A DNA stretch of 64,000 nt from Zhouia amylolytica (GCF_900116365.1 NZ_FPAG01000007.1:186001-250000); one strand, 5' to 3'; positions 53,234-62,300 are shown, numbered from the stretch's first letter. Translations and numbers: made by a program. The notes: a model not told the origin generated them from the letters alone.

Positions 53234-54247
53234 TTAAAATTTAATAACGGTTTTTCCTATGGCCTTTCCCGACTCCAGTAAAGTATGAGCATCTTTAAGA
53301 TTTTCAACAGTTAATCCATTCATGGTATTGGTAAGGGTCGACTTAAGGGTTCCATTTTCAAGTAAAGCAGCGACCTTATTCAATATATGGTGTTGTGCAA
53401 TCATATCTTCCGTTTGAAACATGGGACGGGTGAACATGAATTCCCAGGAAAAGGACACACTTTTTGTCTTCAGATCATTCAACACCACCGGATCTGCGCT
53501 TCCGGTAATGGATGCAATATGGCCTTGAGGTTTTATGAGTTCTACCATTTTATCCCAATAGCTATTGGTATTTACGAAATCTAAAATGAAATCCACTTGC
53601 GGGTATCCGGCCTCTTTCATTTGATTTAGTAAATCTTTATGGTTGACCACCACATCGGCACCCATTTCTTTACACCATTCCGTGGTCTCGGGTCTTGATG
53701 CCGTGACGATCACGTTCAGTCCTGCTATTTTTTTTGCCAATTGAATGGCGATAGATCCTACTCCCCCGGCTCCTCCGATCATTAATATGCTTTTGCCTTT
53801 GTCTTTTTCCGCTGAAATACGCATGCGATCAAAAAGTATCTCCCAGGCTGTCAAGGAAGTCAGAGGCATAGCAGCTGCTTCTTCCGGGGTTAGTCCTTCG
53901 GGACGTCTTCCCACAATGCGTTCATCTACGAGTTGATATTCAGCATTACTACCCGGACGCGTAATATCACCCGCATAGAAAACCTGATCGCCGGTCTTGA
54001 ACAATGTAACTTCATTTCCTACCGCCTCAACCGTTCCAACAGCATCCCACCCAATGATTTTAGGGGTATTCAGGACGGTATCTTTGGCACTGTTCTGTCG
54101 TACCTTATAATCAACCGGATTGACTGAAACAGCAGCTATTTTTACCAGTATATCCTTTCCTTTGGATACGGGCTTTTGAGTTTCAAATGCTATAAAACTA
54201 TCTTTTTCTTTTATGGCTAACGATGTTTTAAATCCTATTGCTTTCAT
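53234..54247 (-). CDS. Zinc-type alcohol dehydrogenase-like quinone oxidoreductase
   Basis: 337 residues from the ATG at 54247 (MKAIGFKTSLAIKEKDSF); the open frame extends 13 codons into the GNAT gene, but the internal start avoids the overlap. MDR family: AAVSVNPVDYKVRQ, GWDAVGTVEAVG, the NADPH-binding loop LMIGGAGGVGSIAIQLAK and VLNDLKTKSVSFSWEFMF. It lacks the structural-zinc cysteines, so it is the zinc-independent quinone-oxidoreductase type despite its usual name. It is between the GNAT and OYE genes. Confidence 0.92.
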   Translation of the reverse strand: MKAIGFKTSLAIKEKDSFIAFETQKPVSKGKDILVKIAAVSVNPVDYKVRQNSAKDTVLNTPKIIGWDAVGTVEAVGNEVTLFKTGDQVFYAGDITRPGSNAEYQLVDERIVGRRPEGLTPEEAAAMPLTSLTAWEILFDRMRISAEKDKGKSILMIGGAGGVGSIAIQLAKKIAGLNVIVTASRPETTEWCKEMGADVVVNHKDLLNQMKEAGYPQVDFILDFVNTNSYWDKMVELIKPQGHIASITGSADPVVLNDLKTKSVSFSWEFMFTRPMFQTEDMIAQHHILNKVAALLENGTLKSTLTNTMNGLTVENLKDAHTLLESGKAIGKTVIKF

Positions 54248-54258
54248 GGTTTTTAATT

Positions 54259-54774
54259 TTAATGTTTTATACGATACAACATCCAATCTTTTTGCGGATG
54301 GTTACGATGGATCATTCTTTCAAATTCAAATCCTAATTTGGTTAACAGGTTCTGAGCTCCTACGTTTACAGGCAAGGTAATGGCAATCAGTCGGTTCAAT
54401 TGAAATGTATTTATTGCCAGTTCGGTTAGTCCCTTTACACTTTCAAAGGCATATCCATTTCCTTCAAATTCCGATAAAAAAGCAAACCCCAGGTCAATAT
54501 CATCCAAATCCTCGCGATCATAGAGTCCGATTGCCCCTATTTTCTTCTGATCGGATTTTCTGATCACGGTGTAATTCCCATATCCCAAGCGCTTTAATTG
54601 TGATAACATCTGAGCTTCAATATAGGTTTCAGCGTCTTCCCGAGAATGTAACTGTCTGTCACCTATAAAAGTTAACCACTTCGGGCTATTAAATAACTCG
54701 AGTATAAAATCGGCATCTTCCAAATGAGTTGGTCGTACCCATAAACGTTCTGTTTGGAAACTTAAGTTAGTCAT
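54259..54774 (-). CDS. RimJ/RimL-type GNAT N-acetyltransferase
   Basis: 171 residues. The standard opening is FQTERLWVRPTHLEDADFILELFNSPKWLTFIGDR, followed by KIGAIGLYDREDLDDIDLGFAFLSEFEGNGYAFESVKGLTELAI (acetyl-CoA loop) and NVGAQNLLTKLGFEFERM. These fit the Acetyltransf_3 group that acetylates ribosomal proteins or small amines. The ADH gene starts 12 bases after its stop. Confidence 0.9.
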   Translation of the reverse strand: MTNLSFQTERLWVRPTHLEDADFILELFNSPKWLTFIGDRQLHSREDAETYIEAQMLSQLKRLGYGNYTVIRKSDQKKIGAIGLYDREDLDDIDLGFAFLSEFEGNGYAFESVKGLTELAINTFQLNRLIAITLPVNVGAQNLLTKLGFEFERMIHRNHPQKDWMLYRIKH

Positions 54775-54851
54775 AATATTATATAATCCGGTTTTTAATG
54801 CTTCTTTCTGTTTACAGCTTAATGGTATTATTCAAAAATTACATAGCGTTT

Positions 54852-55850
54852 TTACTTGTTATACTCCATTTCCGAAGGATCTATAAGGGTATTTGGATCG
54901 TCTATGACCATTTCAGCTATTTCATCTTTTCTCATGAATACCACGTCTTGATGACTTTTGGCATACTGAATAAATTGATCAACAACCTTCACTATACCCG
55001 GCGCGCCCCCTATGCGATCGTGGAGGCTTACACTCATCATTCGTCTCTGACTAGCCCCTTCGAGGTATAATTGATCGAATTCGGCTTTGAGTTGAGCCAA
55101 AAACTGATCAGGACTCCAGTTTTTCCCCTCTATATTCACGATGTCATTATTCCTAAGGGTATAAGGAATTACCACAAATTTTTCTCCTCTGACCAACGTC
55201 ACAAACGGTTCATCACGACTTAAGTCATCGATATGGTATAAAAAGTTAAGGTCTTGCAACACCTTTAAGGTGTTAGGGCCTCTTCGCAACCAATTCGCAT
55301 TATACCCCCTGCCTCGTTTACCGGTAATAGCTTCGACAGTATCAATGCCTTTTTTTATGAATTCATATTCTTCTTCATAGGTCATATTCCATTGGTCACT
55401 CCAGGAAATTCCATGAGCCGCAATTTCATGTCCACCTCTGGCGATCGCTTTCGCTACCTCAGGATATTTTATGGCCGCCTCTCCTACCACATGGGAAGTT
55501 ACGTGAATACCATGTTTTTCCCATAGCTTCAGCATTCTGTAAATACCTTCTTTAGCTCCATAACGAAACCAACTGTTTGCCGGCATATCAGGTGTTTCCT
55601 TGGGTAATGGCTTTCCTGAAAACGGACTCTCAGCACCATCGGGTTGACCTCCGGTCTCAAACTGCATGGAGAATGAAATCACCAATTGAGCCCCATTGGG
55701 CCAATGACGATTCTTTTTGGATTGCTGTGGTTCCAATTTTTTAGTATTTGCCATTTTTGAGGATTCCGGTTGCCCGCAAGCGACGATTCCGAACATTGAT
55801 AGCAGTACTCCTATTGATTTAAGCTTTTTATTAGTCTTGATTATATTCAT
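54852..55850 (-). CDS. Polysaccharide deacetylase-family lipoprotein (PuuE-like)
   Basis: 332 residues. The lipobox is FGIVAC (Cys25). NodB-type domain: WPNGAQLVISFSMQFETGG, YRMLKLWEKHGIHVTSHVVGEAAIKYPEVAKAIARGGHEIAAHGISWSDQW and late RMMSVSLHDRIGGAPGI. This matches the PuuE/allantoinase-like branch, whose members hydrolyse amide bonds of small molecules or N-acetyl groups; the substrate is not certain. It is divergent from an AraC gene. A perfect -7 box (TATCTTTG on the minus strand, 55904-55911) precedes it with a leader of about 50 bases. Confidence 0.88.
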   Translation of the reverse strand: MNIIKTNKKLKSIGVLLSMFGIVACGQPESSKMANTKKLEPQQSKKNRHWPNGAQLVISFSMQFETGGQPDGAESPFSGKPLPKETPDMPANSWFRYGAKEGIYRMLKLWEKHGIHVTSHVVGEAAIKYPEVAKAIARGGHEIAAHGISWSDQWNMTYEEEYEFIKKGIDTVEAITGKRGRGYNANWLRRGPNTLKVLQDLNFLYHIDDLSRDEPFVTLVRGEKFVVIPYTLRNNDIVNIEGKNWSPDQFLAQLKAEFDQLYLEGASQRRMMSVSLHDRIGGAPGIVKVVDQFIQYAKSHQDVVFMRKDEIAEMVIDDPNTLIDPSEMEYNK

Positions 55851-55903
55851 GATTTTACTGTGCTTAATTTTAAACGCGGGTTTTATTGCTGAATTTGTTA
55901 TGA

Positions 55904-55957
55904 CAAAGATAAAGTTGGTATATGCAGTTGGTCTTGTAAAAACTCATGGTATATTTG
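55904..55957. promoter_or_regulatory. Divergent promoters of deacetylase and AraC genes
   Basis: Minus-strand -7 box TATCTTTG at 55904-55911 serves the deacetylase; plus-strand TATATTTG at 55950-55957 with TTG at 55928-55930 (19-base spacer) serves the AraC gene. The heptamer AGTTGGT occurs at 55913-55919 and 55926-55932, between the two promoters and covering the AraC -33 element. Confidence 0.7.
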
Positions 55958-55972
55958 TATAAATCAATCACC

Positions 55973-56824
55973 ATGTCGAAGCGATTTTACATCACCAGGG
56001 ATTTTGACGTTTTCGAATTTGAAGCGGTTCATGAATGGGGATACCCCCGTCACAAGCATCATTTTTTTGAATTAACCTTTGTGATAAAAGGAAGTGGTCA
56101 GCATTTATTGAATGAAAGTATGGTTGATTATAAGCAAGGAGATCTTTTCTTTCTGACTCCTAAAGATGAACATGAATTTATTGTTGCCGAACCAAGCACC
56201 TTTGGGATAATCAAATTCACCGAACAGCTATTTATAGAAAAGGCATCCTTTGCCACCAGCACCTACTGGCGCAAACACCTGGAATCGGTTATTTTTCACT
56301 CTAATATTATTGCTAAGAGTATTATCTGTAATGAGCAAGACAGAAAGCAACTTTTTGGATTGTATGCGCTTATTCGCGATGAATTCCAAATGCCACAAAC
56401 CTACGGGCGTAATGTAATGACCGCCTTGTTTGAGGCGTTGTTAATTGTGCTCTCGAGGAATTTAAAAGCTACCCTGAAGGAAGCCCCCCCGGAGCGGATG
56501 ACTGATAAAGACAAGGTGGATGCCATCTTAACCTATGTCCGTCAAAATGTATTAAAAAAAGACCTTATAAACACCAAAGCTATCGCCTCGGCATTTCAGA
56601 TGTCGCCAAATTACGTCGGCATTTATATTAAAAAACACCTTGGAATTTCTCTTCAACAGTATATTATGGAAACCAAGATGAAAATGGCGGAAAGTCTTTT
56701 GAAACAAAGTAATTTAAATATCAACGAGATCGCCTTTAAATTAGGATTCGTCGATGCTGCACACTTTAGTAAAGCCTTCCAAAAATATGCAGGTATGAAT
56801 CCTAGTGCACTCAAACAGCTTTAA
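55973..56824 (+). CDS. AraC-family transcriptional regulator
   Basis: 283 residues from ATG 55973 (MSKRFYITRDFDVF). An in-frame ATG at 55946 lies upstream of the predicted transcript start and is rejected. The N-terminal cupin (HEWGYPRHKHHFFELTFVIKGSGQHLLNESMVDYKQGDLFFLTPKDEHEF) precedes two HTH motifs, TKAIASAFQMSPNYVGIYIKKHLGISLQQYIMETKM and LNINEIAFKLGFVDAAHFSKAFQKYAGMNPSALKQL. It is divergent from the deacetylase gene, its probable target. A hairpin terminator follows. Confidence 0.92.
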   Translation: MSKRFYITRDFDVFEFEAVHEWGYPRHKHHFFELTFVIKGSGQHLLNESMVDYKQGDLFFLTPKDEHEFIVAEPSTFGIIKFTEQLFIEKASFATSTYWRKHLESVIFHSNIIAKSIICNEQDRKQLFGLYALIRDEFQMPQTYGRNVMTALFEALLIVLSRNLKATLKEAPPERMTDKDKVDAILTYVRQNVLKKDLINTKAIASAFQMSPNYVGIYIKKHLGISLQQYIMETKMKMAESLLKQSNLNINEIAFKLGFVDAAHFSKAFQKYAGMNPSALKQL

Positions 56825-56833
56825 GTATAATAT

Positions 56834-56870
56834 TCAGGATGGCTGAATGGGTTCAAACCATCCTGATTTT
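56834..56870 (+). terminator. Terminator between convergent AraC and DUF5694 genes
   Basis: Perfect 9-bp stem TCAGGATGG (56834-56842) / CCATCCTGA (56858-56866) with a 15-base loop, followed by TTTT. Confidence 0.8.
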
Positions 56871-56924
56871 AAATGTATATTATATTTTGTCAGCCCCTTA
56901 TACACTTTAACCATCGTTTAAATA

Positions 56925-57830
56925 TCAAATACTTTCTTTCACCAGGCTCTCCAGGCTAACCACTTTAAATTGTGGTGAGGCTTTAAAGCACTCATTCAGA
57001 ATAGACATATGTCCATTTCCAAAGAGTACTAATATCCGATCATCTGAGGTGGGTTGAGTTTTCAGGATATTATTATAGATACGGAGGTTTCGGCTGTACC
57101 ACCACATCGCTAATCCGTCAGGTCCGAGCGTATTATGGGTATTGAACCCCTGGGTGAGGTAATGACCATGTGCACGTCGTAAATATTCAGGAGACGACAT
57201 TCCAAGAAATATTTCCAATAAGGTCATATCTTTTTCCCACACATCACTTGCTTTATACAATTCGCTGTATTTCGCACCCCAATAGTCACTTAATTCTTTA
57301 TTAACCAATGTATTGTTATCCCCAAAAATCTTATCCTTGAAGGTGTTCTGTTCTTCCTTGCTTAGCTTATTACCAAAATCGGAATTCAAGCTTTCTGCAT
57401 CCACTGCATACACTTTTTTATGCCCCAGGTCTTTGGCTAGACGATATGCCACCTGATAGATTTCGTTTCTTTTTAATGTGAAATCCCCTTTTAAATAAGC
57501 GTTATAAAGGGAATCGTGATAGGATTGATTTAAAGATTCTACATATATTTTGGTAGGATTGAATCGTTTTAAAACTACTAATAGCTCCTCTAATTCCTGT
57601 TGTTTCTGAGGTGACAGTATATCCATTTTATCGGCATCTGCGGTTTTATGCCCGTCAAGTCCGGGATAATTGAAGTGAAATGTTCCCAGTAACAGAACTT
57701 CGGTTGGTTTTTTATCCTCTAAAAGTATATGATCTGCTGAGATCTTTTCTAATTTTTTCCAGTCAACAGACTGAGCATACAAGCTACTCGCTACTAATAA
57801 AGCGGTTACTATTGATAAAAGGTTTTTCAT
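56925..57830 (-). CDS. DUF5694 domain-containing exported protein
   Basis: 301 residues with a signal peptide (LLSIVTALLVASSLYAQ). The mature part starts EVLLLGTFHFNYPGLDGHKTADADKMDILSPQKQQELEELL, the conserved GTFHF motif of DUF5694, and ends with RILVLFGNGHMSILNECFKASPQF. The GTFHF and GNGHM motifs resemble the TraB/ChaN-like fold of putative metal-dependent hydrolases, which is an inference. It is divergent from the LytS/LytTR operon; two 21-bp-spaced sites facing it lie in the gap. Confidence 0.88.
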   Translation of the reverse strand: MKNLLSIVTALLVASSLYAQSVDWKKLEKISADHILLEDKKPTEVLLLGTFHFNYPGLDGHKTADADKMDILSPQKQQELEELLVVLKRFNPTKIYVESLNQSYHDSLYNAYLKGDFTLKRNEIYQVAYRLAKDLGHKKVYAVDAESLNSDFGNKLSKEEQNTFKDKIFGDNNTLVNKELSDYWGAKYSELYKASDVWEKDMTLLEIFLGMSSPEYLRRAHGHYLTQGFNTHNTLGPDGLAMWWYSRNLRIYNNILKTQPTSDDRILVLFGNGHMSILNECFKASPQFKVVSLESLVKESI

Positions 57831-57901
57831 TATTTTAAATGTTTATGAGTTTTTAATACAGCTGCAAATTCGGACTGTCCAGGCTTTGTGCCAAATAAGT
57901 T

Positions 57902-57981
57902 CTGTAAACCCAGAAAACAAAACTGTAAACACGGAAATTAAGACTTGAACGGGTTCACCGATTCGATTCACGGGTTTACAG
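57902..57981. promoter_or_regulatory. LytTR-type operator array
   Basis: Two half-site pairs, each with 21-bp period: GTAAACCC/GTAAACAC at 57904 and 57925, and, inverted, GGGTTCAC/GGGTTTAC at 57951 and 57972. LytTR regulators bind direct repeats about two helical turns apart with a GTTnA-like core, which fits. The arrangement can serve both divergent promoters. Confidence 0.65.
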
Positions 57982-58011
57982 ATTTGTTTATCTTTAACCT
58001 CACATACATGC

Positions 58012-58019
58012 TACATTTG
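58012..58019 (+). promoter_or_regulatory. Promoter of the LytS-like kinase operon
   Basis: Perfect -7 box TACATTTG only five bases before the ATG at 58025. TTTG at 57983-57986 could be the -33 element but its spacing is 25 bases. The transcript would be leaderless or nearly so. Confidence 0.55.
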
Positions 58020-58024
58020 CCTAC

Positions 58025-59044
58025 ATGACTAAAAAACAACGCCTTTTACTTTACGGGATCTGTATCCTCCTTTTTTTATTTGGGTTTGACCTCATAAACA
58101 CTCTGAGTCAGGGAAATCGTGTGGAATGGAATAAGTTCTTCAGTTTTTATCATATTACCACACTCGTATATATGACTGCAACTTTCTGGTTAAGTTATAA
58201 ACTGTGGAATCTTGTATGGCCACAACGCAAATGGCTCCATATTATCGGGGTCGTGGTATTGTTATATGTATTTTTTATAAGCTTTCGATATTTGCTGGAA
58301 GAAGTTATCAGTCCGCTATTAATTGGACATGGGAATTATTTCACCGGGGTCACCTTTCAATATTACGTTAGTGATAATTTATATTATGCCAGCATTTATA
58401 TCGTCGTAGGATTCTTATTATTTCTGCTTGATCATCAGATTAGACTGCAAAAAGAAAAGGCAGCTATGGAGGTTATAACGAGAAATGCAGAGTTGGATTT
58501 TCTGCGCTTACAGGTAAGTCCTCATTTCTTATTTAATGCATTAAATTCTATTTATGCACTGGCCTATAAAAAGGCAGAAGAAACTCCGGAGGCGATCTTA
58601 CAATTAAGTAATTTAATGCGCTATGTGCTATACGAGAAAAACGAGATGGTTGATCTTGATCAGGAATGGGATATGTTGCAGGACTTTATTTCGCTACAGG
58701 CTATAAGGCTTAATGAACCACTGCAGTTGGCCACAGAAAAAAGCGGACGTATTAATGGATTTCAAATACCTCCTTACTTACTGATTGCCTTTGTCGAAAA
58801 TGCATTTAAACATGGTATTCTAACCCACAAAGATGACCCATACAAACTCTCTTTATCGGCTGAAAATGACCATGTTCGGTTTATTTCAGAAAATAAGATT
58901 GGAAAAAAGAACAAAGACCACCAGAAAGGAATTGGTCTGGATAATATCCGAAAAAGATTAGATTTACTATATCCGGACAAGCATCGTCTGGTAATTAATC
59001 ATACTGCCACGCACTTCAGCGTCGATTTAACTATACATTCATGA
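58025..59044 (+). CDS. LytS-type sensor histidine kinase
   Basis: 339 residues. About four membrane helices fill 1-140 (LLLYGICILLFLFGFDLI, IIGVVVLLYVFFISFRYLL, ASIYIVVGFLLFLLDHQI). The His_kinase domain has QVSPHFLFNALNSIYALAYKK with His167, and ATP-binding motifs PYLLIAFVENAFKHGI and KGIGLDNIRKRLDLLYP. This is the typical flavobacterial LytS-like kinase with no separate periplasmic sensor. It overlaps its LytTR regulator gene by four bases. Confidence 0.93.
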   Translation: MTKKQRLLLYGICILLFLFGFDLINTLSQGNRVEWNKFFSFYHITTLVYMTATFWLSYKLWNLVWPQRKWLHIIGVVVLLYVFFISFRYLLEEVISPLLIGHGNYFTGVTFQYYVSDNLYYASIYIVVGFLLFLLDHQIRLQKEKAAMEVITRNAELDFLRLQVSPHFLFNALNSIYALAYKKAEETPEAILQLSNLMRYVLYEKNEMVDLDQEWDMLQDFISLQAIRLNEPLQLATEKSGRINGFQIPPYLLIAFVENAFKHGILTHKDDPYKLSLSAENDHVRFISENKIGKKNKDHQKGIGLDNIRKRLDLLYPDKHRLVINHTATHFSVDLTIHS

Positions 59045-59730
59045 GCATAAGAACAGCCATTTTAGATGATGAACCTTTAGCACTAGATATTCTGAACGAT
59101 TATGTAGCAAAAACAGCTTCCCTTGAGTTGGTATTGGCCAGTACCGATCCTTTTGAGGTTTTACAAATGGTACAAGAGGGTAAAGTTGATCTATTACTGC
59201 TGGATATTCAGATGCCCGAATTAACCGGGATACAGTTTATGAAAATCGTAAAAGAACAATGTCGAATTATACTCACTACTGCATACACGGAATATGCCAT
59301 GGATGGATATGAGTATAATGTGGTGGATTATTTACTAAAGCCCATTCCCTACCACCGATTTTGCAAGGCGATCGATAAACTAACTCCTAATGAAGATACT
59401 CCTGTTATTGGAGGTTCAGATGACTTTATTTTTGTAAAAAGCGGTTATAAAACATTAAAATTACTTTTAAAGGACATTGTATACATCAAATCTGATAGTG
59501 ATTATATTGCCTATTATTTAACCGATGGCAGTAAAGTGTTAAGCCTGGACAATCTCAAGGACTTACAAGACAAACTCCCAGGTAGTTTTTACCGTGTTCA
59601 CAAGTCTTATATTGTCAATTTAGAGCATATTACCTCTATAGAACGCAATCGTATTACAACTTGTTTACAAAATATAATTCCAGTTGGTGACCGCTATAAA
59701 GAAGCATTTTTCAAAAGAATTCAATCCTAA
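59041..59730 (+). CDS. LytTR-family response regulator
   Basis: 229 residues. The receiver (1-118) has AILDDEPLA, the phospho-acceptor Asp55 in LLLLDIQMPELTG and the Lys of LLKPIPYHRF. The LytTR DNA-binding domain (about 135-229) reads DFIFVKSGYKTLKLLLKDIVYIKSDSDYIAYYL, FYRVHKSYIVNLEHITSIERNRI and IPVGDRYKEAFFKRIQ. Translationally coupled to the kinase. Its likely targets are its own operon and the DUF5694 gene, from the operator array between them. Confidence 0.94.
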   Translation: MSIRTAILDDEPLALDILNDYVAKTASLELVLASTDPFEVLQMVQEGKVDLLLLDIQMPELTGIQFMKIVKEQCRIILTTAYTEYAMDGYEYNVVDYLLKPIPYHRFCKAIDKLTPNEDTPVIGGSDDFIFVKSGYKTLKLLLKDIVYIKSDSDYIAYYLTDGSKVLSLDNLKDLQDKLPGSFYRVHKSYIVNLEHITSIERNRITTCLQNIIPVGDRYKEAFFKRIQS

Positions 59731-59761
59731 AAAAAAGACATCAAACCATGAGGTGTGATGC
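59731..59761 (-). terminator. Terminator of the TonB-dependent receptor gene
   Basis: On the minus strand GCATCACACC pairs with GGTTTGATGT (one internal mismatch, one G-U) around a TCAT loop, followed by CTTTTTTTT. It also lies at the end of the convergent response regulator gene. Confidence 0.85.
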
Positions 59762-59790
59762 CTTCTGAGTACGCATATATGTTATAATCA

Positions 59791-62265
59791 TTAAAACTCT
59801 TGCTTACCGAACTCACTGTCGATAAATTTCGATTTGTTTTTACCTGATTTTAAAGTATAAGAGAGATTTAACAGTACCATATCCACTTCATAGATGTAAT
59901 TGGTAGTCGTATAAAACTGATTGGGACTGTAAGTGGTAATTCGCTGTTCATTCGTATTTAAAAGCCCCATATCCATATTAAGCCATTGTAAGGTGGCCGT
60001 TAGCCTGTTATTTAAAAAAGATTTTTGAAAAGTAAGATTCGGTGAATAAAACCTGGAATCCTCCCCTTGAGCAGTAACTCGCTCAGACAAATAGTTAAAA
60101 TTAAACTGTACGGAAGCAGTTTTCCAGAACTCATAAGTCGAGTTGATATTTATGGAATACACAGTATTATTGGTGTTTACAGGAGCATTATTAAAGCTTC
60201 CCTTTAAGTTGTAATGGTTTAGGTTCCCTCCTATATAATTACTCCACTTTTCTGTGACATTGAACTGAGATCCTAATTCCAATCCGATGGTTTTTGCATT
60301 CCCGACATTCGAATAGATCCTGTTTAAAATTGTATCATTATAGACCGTATTAACTCTGTTCACCACATTCTTAACGTTACGGTAATAGGCTGTCGCAAAT
60401 AAGGTATTTCCATTCTTTAAATCTTTATTCACTCCGATTTCAAACAAGTCAATGAATTCTGGTTTTAGCGTGGGATCTCCTTGTTCCAGAGTTTCTGAAT
60501 GTTCTCTTTCGGGAAATGGATTCATTTTAAATGTTGTGGTTCTTTCAATACGCTTGGAATATGCTGCTTTCAGATCTGTGGTTTCATTCAGGGCGTACTG
60601 TACACTTGCCGACGGGAATAGTTTAATGAAATCGTAGTGATAGGTCGTGTCTACAATTCCTATTTTATCTTTAAGGTCGTATGAACGATCCATACTTTCA
60701 AGACGAATTCCGGCGCTATATTCCCATTTATTTTTAGTACCATCCAGTTGCAGGTAGCCCGAATGAATGTTTCTCTTAAGGTCTGCGTCACTGGAAAATT
60801 CCGGAACCAGTTCAAAGGTTCCCGTATCATTGTTCAATCGCTCATAAACAAAATCTCCAATATGACTCAAACCTCTAAACTGGTACCCTAAGGAAAATGT
60901 ACCAAAAGACAGGGGTTTACTTACGTAATCTACCTGAAATCTAGATCCAAATAAAGGATTATCGTTCGTATTATACTCATCCTGATAAACTACGGAGGTA
61001 TCAGGATAACCCAGATTCTGATTTACTGTGGGTCCGCCAAGTAAGGTATATTCGTAAAGGAAAGAAGCCGTTAACTCAGCTTCATTTTGAAAGGTATGTG
61101 CATAATCGAAACTTCCCAGAATGAAGTCCCCTTTTCTGGTACGCAGGTTGTGATTGAAGTATTGAAATGTATAGATTCTATCGCCACCATCAGCAGGTGT
61201 TATTGCATGGTTGTCATAATAAACAATATCCGCCAAACGGTCTTTGGTTCGTTTTCCTGCATAGAATCCAAAAGAAAAGTCATTCTGGTCATTGAGTTTG
61301 TAATCAACAGTAAGGCGACCATTATAGTTAATCTCATCAAAACTTCTTTCTCCGGTAGATGGGAAGCGGGTTAAGGTGTCATTGATAATCGTAAACACAT
61401 CTCCTTCTCTTCTGCCTCCGAGATCATTTCTCTGGTAACTGGCTCCGAAAGAAACATTCCAACGGTCATTTCGAATGTTATATGTAAAATCGCCTCCGTA
61501 TCTACGATGTATCTCTTCGTTTCCATAGGTCTCTATAGACGGTAATCCACCTTTAATATTTACTTGTGCAAAAGCACCATTCAAAGCACCTTTTTTAGTG
61601 ATGATATTAAGCATTCCCGCTTTTCCTTCCGGATCGTATTTTGCTGAGGGAGCTGTTATAACCTCTACTTTTTCAATAGCATTGGCAGGAAGTTGACTGA
61701 TAAAAGAAGCCGGATTACTTTGTAACGGCTTACCGTTTAACAATACCACAAAACCACTAGAACCTCTGACGTTAATTTCTCCTTGACCATCGATATTTAC
61801 TGAGGGAAGATTTCTGATGACATCAGCCCCGGAGCCCCCTTGAGCAGTATTAAACTGATCTGCTTCAAACACTTGTCGATCTATTTTACTAATTACTTTC
61901 TTTTTATTGGCTGCTACCACTACCTCCGAAAGTTCATTTCCTAATCTTAATTGGATGGTTCCCAGGTTTTGCGTCTTATGCTGCTTATTTATGATAATGT
62001 TATTGATATAACGAGGTTCAAAACCTATAAATGAAGCTTTTATAAAAAAAGTACCTTTCTTTAAATCAGGTATTTCAAAGTTTCCGTCTATATCGGTAAC
62101 CACTCCTGTTACCAAGGTACTATCCTTTTCCTGGTAAATAGTAGCCGTAGCATATTCTAAAGGAGTGTTGGCATCATCAATAATTTTTCCGCGAACCTGA
62201 CCATACAAGTTTATTCCACAAAAAAGGAAAAGAAACAATAGAGAAAATAATTTGAAATATTTCAT
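59791..62265 (-). CDS. TonB-dependent outer-membrane receptor (OMP_b-brl_3 type)
   Basis: 824 residues. A signal peptide (LFSLLFLFLFCGINLYGQ) is followed by a CarboxypepD_reg-like N-terminal domain (VRGKIIDDANTPLEYATATIYQEKDSTLVTGVVTDIDGNFEIPDLKKG), a plug domain at about 120-225 (GSGADVIRNLPSVNIDGQGEINVRGSSGFVVLLNGKPL) and a beta-barrel with a closing aromatic pattern. The plug and barrel fit the outer-membrane beta-barrel family 3 of Bacteroidota. Substrate unknown; no SusD partner is adjacent. A promoter and palindrome lie just upstream. Confidence 0.92.
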   Translation of the reverse strand: MKYFKLFSLLFLFLFCGINLYGQVRGKIIDDANTPLEYATATIYQEKDSTLVTGVVTDIDGNFEIPDLKKGTFFIKASFIGFEPRYINNIIINKQHKTQNLGTIQLRLGNELSEVVVAANKKKVISKIDRQVFEADQFNTAQGGSGADVIRNLPSVNIDGQGEINVRGSSGFVVLLNGKPLQSNPASFISQLPANAIEKVEVITAPSAKYDPEGKAGMLNIITKKGALNGAFAQVNIKGGLPSIETYGNEEIHRRYGGDFTYNIRNDRWNVSFGASYQRNDLGGRREGDVFTIINDTLTRFPSTGERSFDEINYNGRLTVDYKLNDQNDFSFGFYAGKRTKDRLADIVYYDNHAITPADGGDRIYTFQYFNHNLRTRKGDFILGSFDYAHTFQNEAELTASFLYEYTLLGGPTVNQNLGYPDTSVVYQDEYNTNDNPLFGSRFQVDYVSKPLSFGTFSLGYQFRGLSHIGDFVYERLNNDTGTFELVPEFSSDADLKRNIHSGYLQLDGTKNKWEYSAGIRLESMDRSYDLKDKIGIVDTTYHYDFIKLFPSASVQYALNETTDLKAAYSKRIERTTTFKMNPFPEREHSETLEQGDPTLKPEFIDLFEIGVNKDLKNGNTLFATAYYRNVKNVVNRVNTVYNDTILNRIYSNVGNAKTIGLELGSQFNVTEKWSNYIGGNLNHYNLKGSFNNAPVNTNNTVYSININSTYEFWKTASVQFNFNYLSERVTAQGEDSRFYSPNLTFQKSFLNNRLTATLQWLNMDMGLLNTNEQRITTYSPNQFYTTTNYIYEVDMVLLNLSYTLKSGKNKSKFIDSEFGKQEF

Positions 62266-62273
62266 GTTTTAAA

Positions 62274-62300
62274 CCATTACATTTAATGGCGTCAAAGATA
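62274..62300 (-). promoter_or_regulatory. Promoter and start-site palindrome of the TonB receptor gene
   Basis: Minus-strand -7 box TATCTTTG at 62293-62300. The dyad CCATTA-CATT-TAATGG (62274-62289) covers the predicted start site, about 10-25 bases before the ATG. No -33 element was found. Confidence 0.55.
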
